Below the pieces are notes generated by a model. That model was not told the DNA's origin. It was given only the letters and a program-made list of their open reading frames with translations, and did no database searches. Positions 16,015-25,237 of a DNA stretch of 64,000 bases are shown here, piece after piece. Both the position numbers and the translations under genes were made by a program. This DNA is from Spirochaetales bacterium (GTDB taxonomy: Bacteria; Spirochaetota; Spirochaetia; Sphaerochaetales; Sphaerochaetaceae), in the NCBI GenBank assembly GCA_022788185.1, contig JALEVV010000033.1, positions 1-64,000 on the forward strand. The letters are read 5' to 3'. Numbering within the stretch: position 1 is the stretch's first letter; each line of letters starts with the position of its first letter.

Positions 16015-16901
16015 CGGAATTTGCTGCAGGTATAGACGGAGGCGGGACCAAAACCTCAATAGTCCTGCTTGATGAAAACGGTAATATGATCGCAAGAAGG
16101 ACCTTCGGTGCCTTCAACCTCAACAGCATCGGGGAGGAGCACTTCAGATCCCTTCTTGAAATAATCGTATCATGGCTCAATGAACATGGTAAATGCGGTC
16201 ATCTCACGATCGGGGCCGCCGGAGTGAGCAACCCGCTGATGCGGAAGATAGCGGATGAGGTATTCATCCCTGCCGACATTCCCTACGACATGGTCGGGGA
16301 CCATGTCATAGCCCTGGAGGGCGCCCATGGCGGAGAGCCCGGACTGGCCGTGATAGCGGGAACGGGTTCGATCTGCTTTGCCAAGACAATGGATGGTGCC
16401 ATCGTCAGGACCGGAGGGTGGGGACACCTCCTCGGTGATGAGGGCAGTGCCTATGCCCTCGGCCGTGATGCCATAAAGGCAGTCATTGCCCAGATGGACT
16501 GTACCGGACCGGAGACTCTGCTGAGTGATTACCTTGCCGATGAAAGGAAGCTTTCCTCCAGGGAAGAGATAATAAAATACGTGTACGGCGGTGATAAAAC
16601 AGCTCTTGCATCGCTGGCTGTCCTTGTGGACAGGGCCTATGAGGAAGGTGATGCCGCTGCCGCTGAGATCCTGAGGGACAATGCCGTTAAACTTGCCAGA
16701 CAGATTCAGAGCGTTCATGCGCTCTCCGGCCTTGAGAAGGCTCCGGTGGCGTTCCTGGGCGGGCTTATCGACAAGGACTCGCCCTTCAGAAGGGCACTGC
16801 TTGCCGCCATGAAGGAAAGTGACACCGGACTCTACTACCGCGCTGCACTCCATCCTGCAGTGATGGGCGCCGCCATGCTGGCCTTAAAGGCCATGTCCTG
16901 A
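16011..16901 (+). CDS. N-acetylglucosamine kinase-like protein (BadF/BadG ATPase family)
   Basis: 296-residue ASKHA-fold kinase. The N-terminal phosphate loop GIDGGGTKTS is at 7-16; the adenosine/sugar part has GTGSICFAK and GGWGHLLGDEGSAYALG, characteristic of BadF-type N-acetylglucosamine kinases. Probably phosphorylates an amino sugar, for example from peptidoglycan or chitin recycling. Overlaps the phosphatase gene upstream by 4 bp; downstream begins a CxxC mini-protein right after its stop. Confidence 0.85.
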   Translation: MTEFAAGIDGGGTKTSIVLLDENGNMIARRTFGAFNLNSIGEEHFRSLLEIIVSWLNEHGKCGHLTIGAAGVSNPLMRKIADEVFIPADIPYDMVGDHVIALEGAHGGEPGLAVIAGTGSICFAKTMDGAIVRTGGWGHLLGDEGSAYALGRDAIKAVIAQMDCTGPETLLSDYLADERKLSSREEIIKYVYGGDKTALASLAVLVDRAYEEGDAAAAEILRDNAVKLARQIQSVHALSGLEKAPVAFLGGLIDKDSPFRRALLAAMKESDTGLYYRAALHPAVMGAAMLALKAMS

Positions 16902-17042
16902 ATGCCTGTGAGAAGATATGCGTCCATAGGTCTTGTCCTGCTGGGAATAACCCTCATCATCCTCGGTGTGATGAGAGGGGAGGTTACTTACGTCTTTCAG
17001 AAGGCAGTCAATGTCTGCTTTGAGTGTATAGGTCTGTCATGA
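16902..17042 (+). CDS. CD1871A-like CxxC mini-protein (46 aa)
   Basis: Very short gene starting at the base after the kinase stop. It encodes one membrane segment (SIGLVLLGITLIILGVM, about residues 8-24) then FQKAVNVCFECIG, the CxxC ending that defines the CD1871A family. These mini-proteins are typically encoded just before a NapH-like membrane ferredoxin, exactly as here. The stop overlaps the next start (ATGA), implying translational coupling. Probably a redox partner or cluster-delivery subunit; function not established. Confidence 0.75.
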   Translation: MPVRRYASIGLVLLGITLIILGVMRGEVTYVFQKAVNVCFECIGLS

Positions 17043-17926
17043 AGGGATCACGATTCAGGCTTTTCATACAGGCTGCCGCCTTTGCCTTTCAGAATGGGTA
17101 CGTGAAGGGCTTTCTCAAGGGGAACATATATAAAGGGCCCCTCAAGAGGTTCTGCGCTCCCGGCCTCAACTGTTATTCCTGTCCCGGTGCCATCGCATCG
17201 TGCCCCATCGGGGCGCTTCAGGCGGTATCGGGGGCAAGGGGCTTCGGTGTGTCCCTCTACGTGCTCGGCTTCATCGTGGCAGTGGGTGCCCTCTCGGGGC
17301 GTTTTGTCTGCGGCTGGCTCTGTCCCTTCGGCCTTGCAGAGAGACTGCTTTATAAAATTCCTTTGATGAAGAAGAGGAAAAGCCTACCCGGACACCGGGT
17401 GCTTAAGTGGGTAAAGTACGTCATCCTGGCACTGTTTGTCTTCCTGCTTCCCCTTCTTTCCGGCTCTCCCGCATTCTGCGAGTGGATATGTCCCTCAGGA
17501 ACGCTTTTCGGTGCGATTCCGCTCCTTGCAGTGAATGAGTCCCTGAGAAGCCTTATCGGGAGCACCTTCTTTTTCAAACTCTTCCTGCTTGCACTTATCA
17601 TAGTGCTCTCAGTGAAGTATTCACGGCCTTTCTGCAAATACCTCTGTCCGCTTGGGGCACTCTACGGGCTTTTCAATCCCGTTTCCCTTTATCATTTCAC
17701 CGTGGATATGGATAAGTGCACCGGGTGCGGTGCCTGTGAGAAGGTATGTCCCATGGATGTGAAGGTCCGGGAAAACCCGGACAGCATGGAGTGCATCAGG
17801 TGCATGGAGTGCAGTAAGGTTTGCACGGCAGAGGCAATCCGCTTCTCTATTGAACTCAGGGACGGGAAATGTTTAAACTCTCACCATGACAGACATAGAG
17901 ATAGCAAACAGCGTAAAACCACGTAA
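17039..17926 (+). CDS. NapH/CcoG-like membrane 4Fe-4S protein
   Basis: Membrane ferredoxin of 295 residues. It has about four or five hydrophobic segments, paired cysteine motifs CGWLCPFG and CKYLCPLG at membrane borders, CPGAIASCPIGA near the N-terminus, and a C-terminal ferredoxin domain with CTGCGACEKVCP and CIRCMECSKVC. Predicted to pass electrons between a membrane or exported partner and the cytoplasm. The start at 17039 overlaps the CxxC mini-protein stop by 4 bp. Its last 41 bp overlap the fhs start. The physiological acceptor is unknown. Confidence 0.85.
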   Translation: MKGSRFRLFIQAAAFAFQNGYVKGFLKGNIYKGPLKRFCAPGLNCYSCPGAIASCPIGALQAVSGARGFGVSLYVLGFIVAVGALSGRFVCGWLCPFGLAERLLYKIPLMKKRKSLPGHRVLKWVKYVILALFVFLLPLLSGSPAFCEWICPSGTLFGAIPLLAVNESLRSLIGSTFFFKLFLLALIIVLSVKYSRPFCKYLCPLGALYGLFNPVSLYHFTVDMDKCTGCGACEKVCPMDVKVRENPDSMECIRCMECSKVCTAEAIRFSIELRDGKCLNSHHDRHRDSKQRKTT

Positions 17927-19544
17927 CATCACTGAAATTGCGGATAAGCTTTCCATCCCTGAGGAAGCTCTTGAGTGCTACGGCCGCTACAAGGCCAAGG
18001 TAAGCCTGAAGGCCGATGACTCCTCCAGAAGAGGAAAGCTCGTGCTCGTGACTGCGATCAATCCGACACCGGCAGGGGAAGGCAAGACCACGGTCTCGAT
18101 CGGACTTGCAGATGCGCTTTCCCGCCGCGGAAGGAAGGTGGCCCTTGCCCTGAGGGAGCCTTCCCTCGGACCCGTATTCGGCGTGAAGGGCGGAGCCGCG
18201 GGAGGCGGCTGGGCACAGGTCGTGCCGATGGAGGACATCAACCTCCACTTCACCGGGGACCTTCATGCGGTTACTGCGGCAAACAATCTGATCGCGGCCC
18301 TGCTGGACAACTCCCTGGTAAAGGGCAATCCCCTGAACATCGATCCCAGAACCATCACCTGGAAGCGGTGCATGGACATGAATGACAGACAGCTCAGGAA
18401 CATAATCTCAGGCCTCGGAGGAAAGACAAACGGCTTTGTCCATGAAGACGGCTTCCAGATCACGGCGGCAAGCGAGATCATGGCAACGCTCTGTCTTGCA
18501 GAGGACATTGAGGACCTCAAGAGGAGACTTTCAGGTCTCATCCTGGCCAGAACGTATGACGGTGCTGTCGTGAAGTTCGGTGATCTCGGGGGCGTGGGAG
18601 CCGCCGCCATCCTGCTTAAGGATGCGATCAAGCCCAACCTCGTGCAGACCCTCGAGGGAACTCCCGCCTTCGTGCACCTGGGACCCTTTGCCAACATTGC
18701 CCACGGCTGTAACAGCGTCAGGGCAACAAAGACGGCCCTTCAGCTTGCCGACATAGTCGTTACCGAAGCGGGCTTCGGTGCCGATCTGGGTGCAGAGAAG
18801 TTCATGGACATCAAGTGCCGTCTTGCAGGTCTCATGCCCGACTGCATCGTGCTTGTCGCTTCCATCAGGGCACTGAAATACCATGGAGGAGCCGATAAGG
18901 ACAGTCTGACAAAGGAAGACACCGAATCCCTCAGAAAGGGACTTTCAAACCTTGCCCGCCACATCGACAACATCAGGGGAGTGTGGAACCTCCCGGTCAC
19001 CGTTGCAATCAACCACTTCATAAGCGACACCGAGTCCGAGACCGAGATCGTCAGGGCTTTCGCTGCGGAGAAGGGCGTCAATGCATCCTTCACGGAAGTG
19101 TGGGGCAAGGGCGGTGAAGGAGGTCTTGATCTCGCCGACAGCGTGCTTTCGCTTCTGGAAAATGAAGCTCACGGCACATTCACATACCCGGACGATCTTT
19201 CCCTCAGGGGCAAGATCGAGGCAGTTGCAAAGCGCATCTACGGAGCTGACGGAGTGGACTTTGCCGCCGGTGTCATCACGAAGCTTAAAAAGGCAGAGAA
19301 GGAAGGTTATGCCAACTGTCCCGTATGTATCGCGAAGACCCAGTACTCCCTTTCCGACGATCCGAAGAAGCTCGGTGCACCTTCCGGCTTCAGGATCCTG
19401 ATCAATGACATCAGGGTGAGTGCGGGTGCGGGCTTCATCGTCGCCTATGCCGGGGACATCATGACGATGCCGGGGCTTTCGACCGTTCCCGCTGCATATG
19501 GCATGGACATCGATGCCGACGGACGCATCACCGGGCTTTTCTAG
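17886..19544 (+). CDS. fhs: Formate-tetrahydrofolate ligase
   Basis: Makes 10-formyltetrahydrofolate from formate, ATP and tetrahydrofolate; cytosolic, 552 residues, typical length. The P-loop-like motif TPAGEGKTT is at about 59-67, and the family sequences REPSLGPVFGVKGGAAGGG and FHAVTAANN-like HFTGDLHAVTAANN follow. In a fermenter it supplies one-carbon units or, run in reverse, ATP. It starts inside the end of the NapH-like gene, and is followed after 9 bp by an esterase. Confidence 0.96.
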   Translation: MTDIEIANSVKPRNITEIADKLSIPEEALECYGRYKAKVSLKADDSSRRGKLVLVTAINPTPAGEGKTTVSIGLADALSRRGRKVALALREPSLGPVFGVKGGAAGGGWAQVVPMEDINLHFTGDLHAVTAANNLIAALLDNSLVKGNPLNIDPRTITWKRCMDMNDRQLRNIISGLGGKTNGFVHEDGFQITAASEIMATLCLAEDIEDLKRRLSGLILARTYDGAVVKFGDLGGVGAAAILLKDAIKPNLVQTLEGTPAFVHLGPFANIAHGCNSVRATKTALQLADIVVTEAGFGADLGAEKFMDIKCRLAGLMPDCIVLVASIRALKYHGGADKDSLTKEDTESLRKGLSNLARHIDNIRGVWNLPVTVAINHFISDTESETEIVRAFAAEKGVNASFTEVWGKGGEGGLDLADSVLSLLENEAHGTFTYPDDLSLRGKIEAVAKRIYGADGVDFAAGVITKLKKAEKEGYANCPVCIAKTQYSLSDDPKKLGAPSGFRILINDIRVSAGAGFIVAYAGDIMTMPGLSTVPAAYGMDIDADGRITGLF

Positions 19545-19553
19545 GAGGATTGT

Positions 19554-20273
19554 ATGGCATATGTGAGAATGGACGTGAAGTCCGAGGTTATGGACATGTA
19601 TACTTCCCTCATCGTCCTGCTGCCTGACGGCGCTGAGAATGAGGACATTCCGGTGGTTTTCCTCCTCCACGGGCTTTCGGACAACGCGACCAACTGGTCC
19701 CGTTTCACGGCCGCGGAGCGTTACGCCGCATCATACGGCGTTGCCGTCGTGATGCCTGAGGTCCAGCGGAGCTTCTACACCGACATGAAGTACGGACTTG
19801 ACTACTTTAAGTACGTCACCGATGAGCTTCCTGCCCTAATCAGAAGATACTTCCGCCTGAACTGCACCAGCATGTATGTGATGGGACTTTCCATGGGCGG
19901 ATACGGTGCGCTTAAGTGCGCGCTCACTTACCCCGAGCGATATAAGGGTGCAGCGGCCTTTTCGTGCGTGTCCGATGTGAAGGCGCTCCTGGAAGTCTCC
20001 TCTGAGGGCCGCCGTCTTGAGGCCGCGGCCATCTTCGGAGAGGACTTTCCCGAAAAGGATGATCTCTTCGCCCTTGCGGAAAAAGCCGTCAGCCTTCCCC
20101 CGTTCTACATCACGTGCGGTGATGAGGACAGGCTTTTCCCTCACAGTGAGATGATAAGGGACACGCTCATCGCAAAGGGTGCCGACGTGACCTTCGAGCA
20201 CTGGGAAGGGGGCCATGAATGGGCTTTCTGGGACCGCTCGCTCAGCCGTGCATTTGAACTTTTTTTCAGCTGA
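19554..20273 (+). CDS. Esterase of the S-formylglutathione hydrolase/EstA type
   Basis: 239-residue alpha/beta-hydrolase, cytosolic (no signal peptide). The nucleophile elbow is GLSMGGYG, an HGL oxyanion segment lies at FLLHGLSDN, and the C-terminal Asp/His are in CGDEDRLF and GGHEWAFWD. Similar proteins hydrolyse short acyl esters, including tributyrin and S-formylglutathione. AGGAGG is 6 bases before its ATG and it follows fhs closely, so a formyl-thioester substrate is possible but unproven. Confidence 0.85.
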   Translation: MAYVRMDVKSEVMDMYTSLIVLLPDGAENEDIPVVFLLHGLSDNATNWSRFTAAERYAASYGVAVVMPEVQRSFYTDMKYGLDYFKYVTDELPALIRRYFRLNCTSMYVMGLSMGGYGALKCALTYPERYKGAAAFSCVSDVKALLEVSSEGRRLEAAAIFGEDFPEKDDLFALAEKAVSLPPFYITCGDEDRLFPHSEMIRDTLIAKGADVTFEHWEGGHEWAFWDRSLSRAFELFFS

Positions 20274-20299
20274 AAAACTCTCATAATCCGTTGTCTGAA

Positions 20300-20341
20300 G
20301 GGAAAAATCATCAAATCCAGTGATTTTTCCCTTCCTATTTT
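20300..20341 (+). terminator. Terminator after the esterase gene
   Basis: Perfect 11-bp stem (GGGAAAAATCA / TGATTTTTCCC) with a 10-base loop, followed by TTCCTATTTT. Ends the run beginning near 14359. Confidence 0.8.
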
Positions 20342-20393
20342 CAATAAGCTTGATTATAACAGTAGGTATAAACGGCGTAGGGAGGGAAGTTGT

Positions 20394-20825
20394 TTGATCA
20401 GGCTTATATTCATTGATGACAGGAGCGGGTTAATTCCGGAAGGAACCGATGCGTACCGTTACCGTGAAGGTCTTTTCTCAGAGGGTGTGATTCCGCCGGA
20501 TTCAGATTGTGTCGTCATCGCTCGGGAGAGCGAGGCAAGACTGGTTCTGGATGAGGTTGACTGCGATGTCCTCACGGAGGACAGTTTTCCGGAGCTTGCC
20601 CGGAAAGCCGATGCGTTCATCAGGTGCATCACGATAAACAAAGTGTTCTGCCCGATGGGCATACCGCTTTACAAGAAGAGCGAGAAGAAGAACGGGGTAG
20701 TGCGTTACTGCAACAAGCATCAGTGCCGGATATGCATGAACAAGTGCTTTGACGAGAACGGCAGGCTTCCGTACAAGGAAGTGGACTTTTCCAGAAAGGC
20801 AAGAGTGAAAATCAAGAAGGGCTGA
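20394..20825 (+). CDS. Unknown cysteine-rich protein with transposase-like zinc segment
   Basis: 143 residues from a TTG start (GGAGGG 7 bases before it). The first two thirds form a soluble alpha/beta-like domain with no clear match. The C-terminal part, CPMGIPLYKKSEKKNGVVRY then CNKHQCRICMNKC, resembles the cysteine-bearing region of IS1182-type DDE transposases (CPxGKxL...C..C..K..C). No DDE domain is present. It may be a domesticated or shortened transposase relative, or a separate metal-binding protein. It lies between two terminators as a single gene. Confidence 0.65.
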   Translation: MIRLIFIDDRSGLIPEGTDAYRYREGLFSEGVIPPDSDCVVIARESEARLVLDEVDCDVLTEDSFPELARKADAFIRCITINKVFCPMGIPLYKKSEKKNGVVRYCNKHQCRICMNKCFDENGRLPYKEVDFSRKARVKIKKG

Positions 20826-20887
20826 GCTCATTGATTCTTCCTTTTTGAAATCATTTGTGATAGCCTTATCACCAAGGAGATAATAAT

Positions 20888-21904
20888 ATGTCAATCTTGG
20901 TTGCAGGCGGTGCAGGCTACATCGGTTCCCATACCTGTGTTGAGCTTCTGAACGCCGGTTATGAAGTGGTTGTTGTGGACAACCTCTATAATTCCAGCAG
21001 GAAAGCACTCGACCGTGTGGAGGAGATCACGGGTAAGAAAGTCACCTTCTACGAGGTCGACCTTCTGGACAGGGCTGCCCTGGAAGAGGTTTTCGAAAAG
21101 GAAAAAATCGACAGTGTCATCAACTTTGCCGGTCTCAAGGCCGTAGGTGAGTCGGTGCACAAGCCCCTGGAGTATTACCATAACAATATTACCGGTACTC
21201 TCAACCTCTGTTTCGTCATGAGAGAGCACGGTGTGAAGAACATAATCTTCTCATCATCCGCAACCGTATACGGGGACCCTGCCTTCGTGCCCATCACCGA
21301 GGAGTGCCCCAAGGGAAACATCACTAACCCGTACGGACAGACCAAGGGCATGCTGGAGCAGATCCTTACCGATCTTCATACTGCTGATCCCGAGTGGAAC
21401 GTAGTGCTTCTCAGATACTTCAACCCGATCGGAGCCCATGAGAGCGGACTCATCGGTGAGGATCCCAAGGGTATTCCCAACAACCTGGTTCCCTATATCG
21501 CCCAGGTGGCCATCGGCAAGCTTGAGGCCCTCGGCGTCTTCGGAAACGACTATCCCACCCATGACGGAACTGGAGTTCGCGACTACATCCACGTCGTTGA
21601 CCTGGCAAAGGGCCATGTGAAGGCACTTAAGAGATTCGAAGGCAACACCGGAGTCAGCATCTACAACCTGGGAACCGGCCACGGTTACTCAGTTCTTGAC
21701 GTCCTCCATGCCTACGAGAAGGCATGCGGCAAGACACTTCCGTATGTAATCAAGCCCCGCCGTCCCGGTGACATCGCAACATGTTACTGTGATGCATCCA
21801 AGGCAAAGGAAGAGCTTGGCTGGGTCGCAGATCTCGGAATTGACGAAATGTGCTCATCCTCATGGCACTGGCAGTCAATGAACCCCAACGGTTACAACGA
21901 CTGA
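20888..21904 (+). CDS. galE: UDP-glucose 4-epimerase
   Basis: Interconverts UDP-glucose and UDP-galactose using bound NAD; cytosolic short-chain dehydrogenase/reductase, 338 residues. The Rossmann motif GGAGYIGSH is at the N-terminus, [10 protein letters not shown] carries the catalytic Ser/Thr, and YGQTK the catalytic Tyr and Lys. AAGGAG precedes the start. It stands alone, with a hairpin at 21914-21936 after it. Confidence 0.95.
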   Translation: MSILVAGGAGYIGSHTCVELLNAGYEVVVVDNLYNSSRKALDRVEEITGKKVTFYEVDLLDRAALEEVFEKEKIDSVINFAGLKAVGESVHKPLEYYHNNITGTLNLCFVMREHGVKNIIFSSSATVYGDPAFVPITEECPKGNITNPYGQTKGMLEQILTDLHTADPEWNVVLLRYFNPIGAHESGLIGEDPKGIPNNLVPYIAQVAIGKLEALGVFGNDYPTHDGTGVRDYIHVVDLAKGHVKALKRFEGNTGVSIYNLGTGHGYSVLDVLHAYEKACGKTLPYVIKPRRPGDIATCYCDASKAKEELGWVADLGIDEMCSSSWHWQSMNPNGYND

Positions 21905-21913
21905 TAAAACTGT

Positions 21914-21936
21914 GGAGCGTCCTTCGGGACGCTCTC
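21914..21936 (+). terminator. Terminator-like hairpin after galE
   Basis: GAGCGTCC / GGACGCTC stem with a TTCG tetraloop, 10 bp after the galE stop. The following sequence (TTATATAA) is only partly T-rich. Confidence 0.6.
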
Positions 21937-22099
21937 CTTATATAAAGCAGTATCGCTTTCTTAACCTTTATGCAGTTTCCGCAGCATTATCATCTCCGGT
22001 CATAGTGCTTTGAGTCTTTATGACTGCAAAAAAAAAGTGTAAAAAGTTTTTTCATCTTACTTGAAAAACCGTTTTTTCATGATGTATAAAATTTTTTTC

Positions 22100-22723
22100 A
22101 TGAAAGAACTGGATGAACTCATCACACGGCTAAGTGACACAGGAATAGGTGAGCAGCTTGCCGCCATCACGGAGTTTTACGACTCCATCGAGCATTCCTT
22201 TGAACGTTTCACGGAGGAAGCTCACATATCATGTCCCTCAGGGTGCGGCGAATGCTGCAGGTACTTCACCCCTCCCGTGACATCTTCCGAGGCCCTTGCG
22301 ATCGCGGCATGGACCTACTTCGTTCAGGAACGGGACGTCAGACCCCTCATGAGGTTCACCTCCTCATCGGAGGGCTGTCCCTTTGCCGACCAGCAGCGGG
22401 AAGGGGGAAAGTGCACGATTTACCCCGTGAGGCCGCTGCTTTGCAGGCTCTTCGGTGCCGCCGCCACCAGAACGAAGAGGGGACTGGAGTTCAGAAGGTG
22501 CTCGAGAAATCCCGAGCCTGAGACTATGCCCGAACTCATAACCGAGGCTGAGATGCCCGAGAACCCTCCCGTCATGGATGCATTCGGACTGAGGCTTGAG
22601 GAACTTTTCGGGAATTCATCTGAAAATGAGGACATGCAGAAGGCAGTGAATGATGCCCTCGGACGCCTTCTCATGATAATCTCCCTGCTGCCCCTTCCCC
22701 CCGATGTTCCCAACGCTTCCTGA
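22100..22723 (+). CDS. YkgJ-family cysteine-cluster protein
   Basis: 207-residue protein of the YkgJ/CxxCxxCC family. The cluster CPSGCGECCRYF near residue 45 and CTIYPVRPLLCRLFG further on give the metal- or Fe-S-binding set, with CPFAD between. The biochemical role of this family is not settled. No Shine-Dalgarno is evident; the ATG at 22100 is the start that best fits the family, but a TTG 13 codons upstream is open. Confidence 0.8.
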   Translation: MKELDELITRLSDTGIGEQLAAITEFYDSIEHSFERFTEEAHISCPSGCGECCRYFTPPVTSSEALAIAAWTYFVQERDVRPLMRFTSSSEGCPFADQQREGGKCTIYPVRPLLCRLFGAAATRTKRGLEFRRCSRNPEPETMPELITEAEMPENPPVMDAFGLRLEELFGNSSENEDMQKAVNDALGRLLMIISLLPLPPDVPNAS

Positions 22724-22871
22724 TGGAAATGTGTTTCTGCAAATAGTAGTATTTATTGCACTATAACGTACTCCATTCATTTATATCCATATAAGAAAAG
22801 AAAATGTGTGTCAGGATTCCTGATGCGCATTTTCTGTTTTACCAGGTCTGAAAATTCATAAAAAATTTTTG

Positions 22872-22900
22872 TTGACCGGTTTACAAAACCGGTTTACTAT
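22872..22900 (+). promoter_or_regulatory. Maltodextrin operon promoter with paired operator boxes
   Basis: TTGACC (22872-22877) and TACTAT (22895-22900) are 17 bp apart. ACCGGTTTAC occurs twice in direct repeat, at 22875-22884 and 22888-22897; the second lies in a perfect palindrome AAACCGGTTT (22886-22895). Both overlap the promoter elements. The CG-centred palindrome fits a LacI-family operator, and a LacI-type gene lies in this operon (26121). Confidence 0.7.
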
Positions 22901-22950
22901 ATAGATATCAGATAACGGAAGACTGGTCTTCCGCGAAAAGGAGAAACAAA

Positions 22951-24243
22951 ATGAAAAAAGCTTTGAGCATCTTACTCGTTGTTCTCATGGCTGTCGGCGC
23001 TGTCTTCGCACAGGGCGCAGGTGAGACATCCACAGCATCCAAGGGTTCTGTCTACTGGCTTAACTTCAAGCCCGAATCAGACGCAGTCCTTCAGGAAGTC
23101 GCAGCTGCTTACACAGCTGAGACAGGCGTTCCCGTAAAGGTCGTTACCGCTGCTTCCGGTACATATAATCAGACACTTACAGCTGAGATGGACAAGTCCA
23201 ATCCTCCTACACTCTTCGTCGTAGGTAACGGGCAGGCAGTCGATACATGGGGTGACTTCTGCCTCGACCTCAAGGGCACAAAGATCGCAAACGAGCTCAA
23301 CACCGATGCATACAACCTCTATGATGCAAACGGCAAGCTCTGCTCCATCGGTTACTGCTATGAGAGCTTCGGTATCATCGTCAACAAGGCTCTGCTCGCT
23401 AAGGCAGGATACAGTGTTGATGACATCAAGGACTTCGCTTCCCTGAAGGCAATTGCCGAAGACATCCACGCAAGAAGCAAGACTCTCGGTTTCGATGCAT
23501 TCACATCATCCGGTATGGACGGTTCCTCATCCTGGAGATTCTCAGGTCACCTCGCAAACGTTGCCCTCTACTACGAATCAGTTGAAGACAACTGGCAGGG
23601 TCAGCCCGCTACCATCACAGGTAAGTACCTCCCCAACTTCAAGAACATCTGGGACCTCTACATCAACAACAGTGCTTATGATCCCAAGACACTCGCTACA
23701 GGCGGTTTCGATGCTGAAGCTGAGTTCGGTAAGGGCCAGGCAGTCTTCTATCAGAACGGCAGCTGGGAGTACGATGCCCTCACAAATACCTATGGCATGA
23801 ACCCTGCAGACCTCACAATGATCCCGTTCTACGCTGGTGTCGCAGGCGAGGAGAAGGCCGGTCTCAACAGTGGTACGGAGAACTGCTGGGCAGTCAACGC
23901 AAAGGCATCCCAGGCTGACATCGATGCAACTCTTGACTTCATGTACTGGCTCGTAACTTCCGAGACAGGTACAAAGAAGCTTGCTCAGACCTTCGGTGCA
24001 ATCCCCTACAAGAAGGCAGCTCCCTCCGGAAACGTCTTCCTCGATGCAGCAAACGAGTACTCACAGAAGGGTAACTACGTCATGACATGGGCTTTCAACT
24101 ACACACCGTCTGTTGATAACTGGAGAGCAGGTGTCGTGTCTGCAATGAACCAGTACGATGCAGCTCAGACTGACGCCAACTGGAAGGCAGTTGAGACAGC
24201 ATTCGTAAAGGGCTGGGAAAACTACTATAAGATGGAGCACTGA
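22951..24243 (+). CDS. Maltodextrin-type ABC transporter binding protein
   Basis: 430-residue extracytoplasmic sugar-binding protein of family 1 (MalE-like). The signal peptide ends AVFAQG with no lipobox cysteine. The mature protein shows the family's GQAVFYQNGSWEY segment and alternating aromatic residues. The permease, LacI regulator and MalQ genes behind it indicate maltose or maltodextrin, though related alpha-glucosides are possible. GGAG precedes the start and a hairpin follows the gene, typical for high expression of the binding protein. Confidence 0.9.
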   Translation: MKKALSILLVVLMAVGAVFAQGAGETSTASKGSVYWLNFKPESDAVLQEVAAAYTAETGVPVKVVTAASGTYNQTLTAEMDKSNPPTLFVVGNGQAVDTWGDFCLDLKGTKIANELNTDAYNLYDANGKLCSIGYCYESFGIIVNKALLAKAGYSVDDIKDFASLKAIAEDIHARSKTLGFDAFTSSGMDGSSSWRFSGHLANVALYYESVEDNWQGQPATITGKYLPNFKNIWDLYINNSAYDPKTLATGGFDAEAEFGKGQAVFYQNGSWEYDALTNTYGMNPADLTMIPFYAGVAGEEKAGLNSGTENCWAVNAKASQADIDATLDFMYWLVTSETGTKKLAQTFGAIPYKKAAPSGNVFLDAANEYSQKGNYVMTWAFNYTPSVDNWRAGVVSAMNQYDAAQTDANWKAVETAFVKGWENYYKMEH

Positions 24244-24257
24244 GCTCTGGATAAAAC

Positions 24258-24285
24258 GGGGCGGGCTTAAACCTGCCCCATTTTT
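24258..24285 (+). terminator. Attenuating hairpin after the binding-protein gene
   Basis: GGGGCGGG / CCTGCCCC stem with a short loop and ATTTTT after it, between the binding-protein and first permease genes. Partial termination or mRNA protection here would give the usual excess of binding protein over permease. Confidence 0.7.
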
Positions 24286-24325
24286 ATAACCAAATGAATG
24301 TGCAATTAGAAAAAAAGGAAACAAT

Positions 24326-25237
24326 ATGAAGAAATCACATTCAGAGGGAGGTCTCACTTCCAACCTTCTCAAGAAGCCGATCAAGAGATGGGGACTTCTC
24401 TTCCTGGGACCCACACTGGCATGTTTTTTAATTGGTTTCGTATGGCCCTTCATTCAGGGTATATGGCTCTCGTTCTGTAAGTTCCGTCTCACATCGGACG
24501 CAAAGTTCGTCGGACTTGCAAACTACTTTGAGGCATTCAAGGACATCACGTTCCTCTATTCCTTCGGTTACACCGCACTCTTTGCAGTGGTGTCCGTAGT
24601 CCTTATCAACCTCTTCGCATTCCTCATCGCCCTCGCTCTTACCAAGGGCATTAAGGGAAGCAATGTTTTCAGAACGGTCTTCTTCATGCCGAACCTCATC
24701 GGCGGTATCGTTCTGGGCTACATCTGGTCAATGATCTTTGACGGTGTGCTCTCACGCTTTGCGACCAACATCCTCATGGAGGCCAAATACGGCTTCTGGG
24801 GCCTTGTCATCGTAATGTGCTGGCAGCAGATCGGTTACATGATGATCATCTATATCGCAGGCCTTCAGGCAATTCCTGAGGACATGATGGAAGCCGCTTC
24901 AATCGACGGTGCATCCTCACTGCAGACCCTCTTCAAGATCACGATTCCGAACGTCATGCCTTCAATCACGATCTGTATGTTCCTCACTCTCTCGAACAGC
25001 TTCAAGCTCTTCGACCAGAACCTCGCCCTCACAGGCGGACAGCCCTTCGGCTTCCTGGCAGACGGAACATCGATCCATAAGACCGAGATGCTGGCACTCA
25101 ACATCTACAACACGTTCTATGTCAGCTCCAACCTGCGCGGTGTCGCCCAGGCCAAGGCAGTCATATTCTTCATCCTCGTTGCCGCAATCAGCCTGATCCA
25201 GCTCAGGGCAACAAGAAGCAGGGAGGTTCAGCAGTAA
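24326..25237 (+). CDS. Sugar ABC transporter permease, MalF type
   Basis: 303-residue inner-membrane permease with six hydrophobic segments. The EAA loop that contacts the ATPase reads EDMMEAASIDGASSLQTLFK. It pairs with the MalG-type permease, whose start overlaps its stop (25237). No ATPase gene is in the operon; a shared MsmK/MalK-type ATPase encoded elsewhere is implied. Confidence 0.92.
   Translation: MKKSHSEGGLTSNLLKKPIKRWGLLFLGPTLACFLIGFVWPFIQGIWLSFCKFRLTSDAKFVGLANYFEAFKDITFLYSFGYTALFAVVSVVLINLFAFLIALALTKGIKGSNVFRTVFFMPNLIGGIVLGYIWSMIFDGVLSRFATNILMEAKYGFWGLVIVMCWQQIGYMMIIYIAGLQAIPEDMMEAASIDGASSLQTLFKITIPNVMPSITICMFLTLSNSFKLFDQNLALTGGQPFGFLADGTSIHKTEMLALNIYNTFYVSSNLRGVAQAKAVIFFILVAAISLIQLRATRSREVQQ

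Noticed and set aside
16170-16853. 227-codon open frame on the minus strand
   Set aside because: Antisense to the N-acetylglucosamine-kinase-like gene; no ribosome site or motif.
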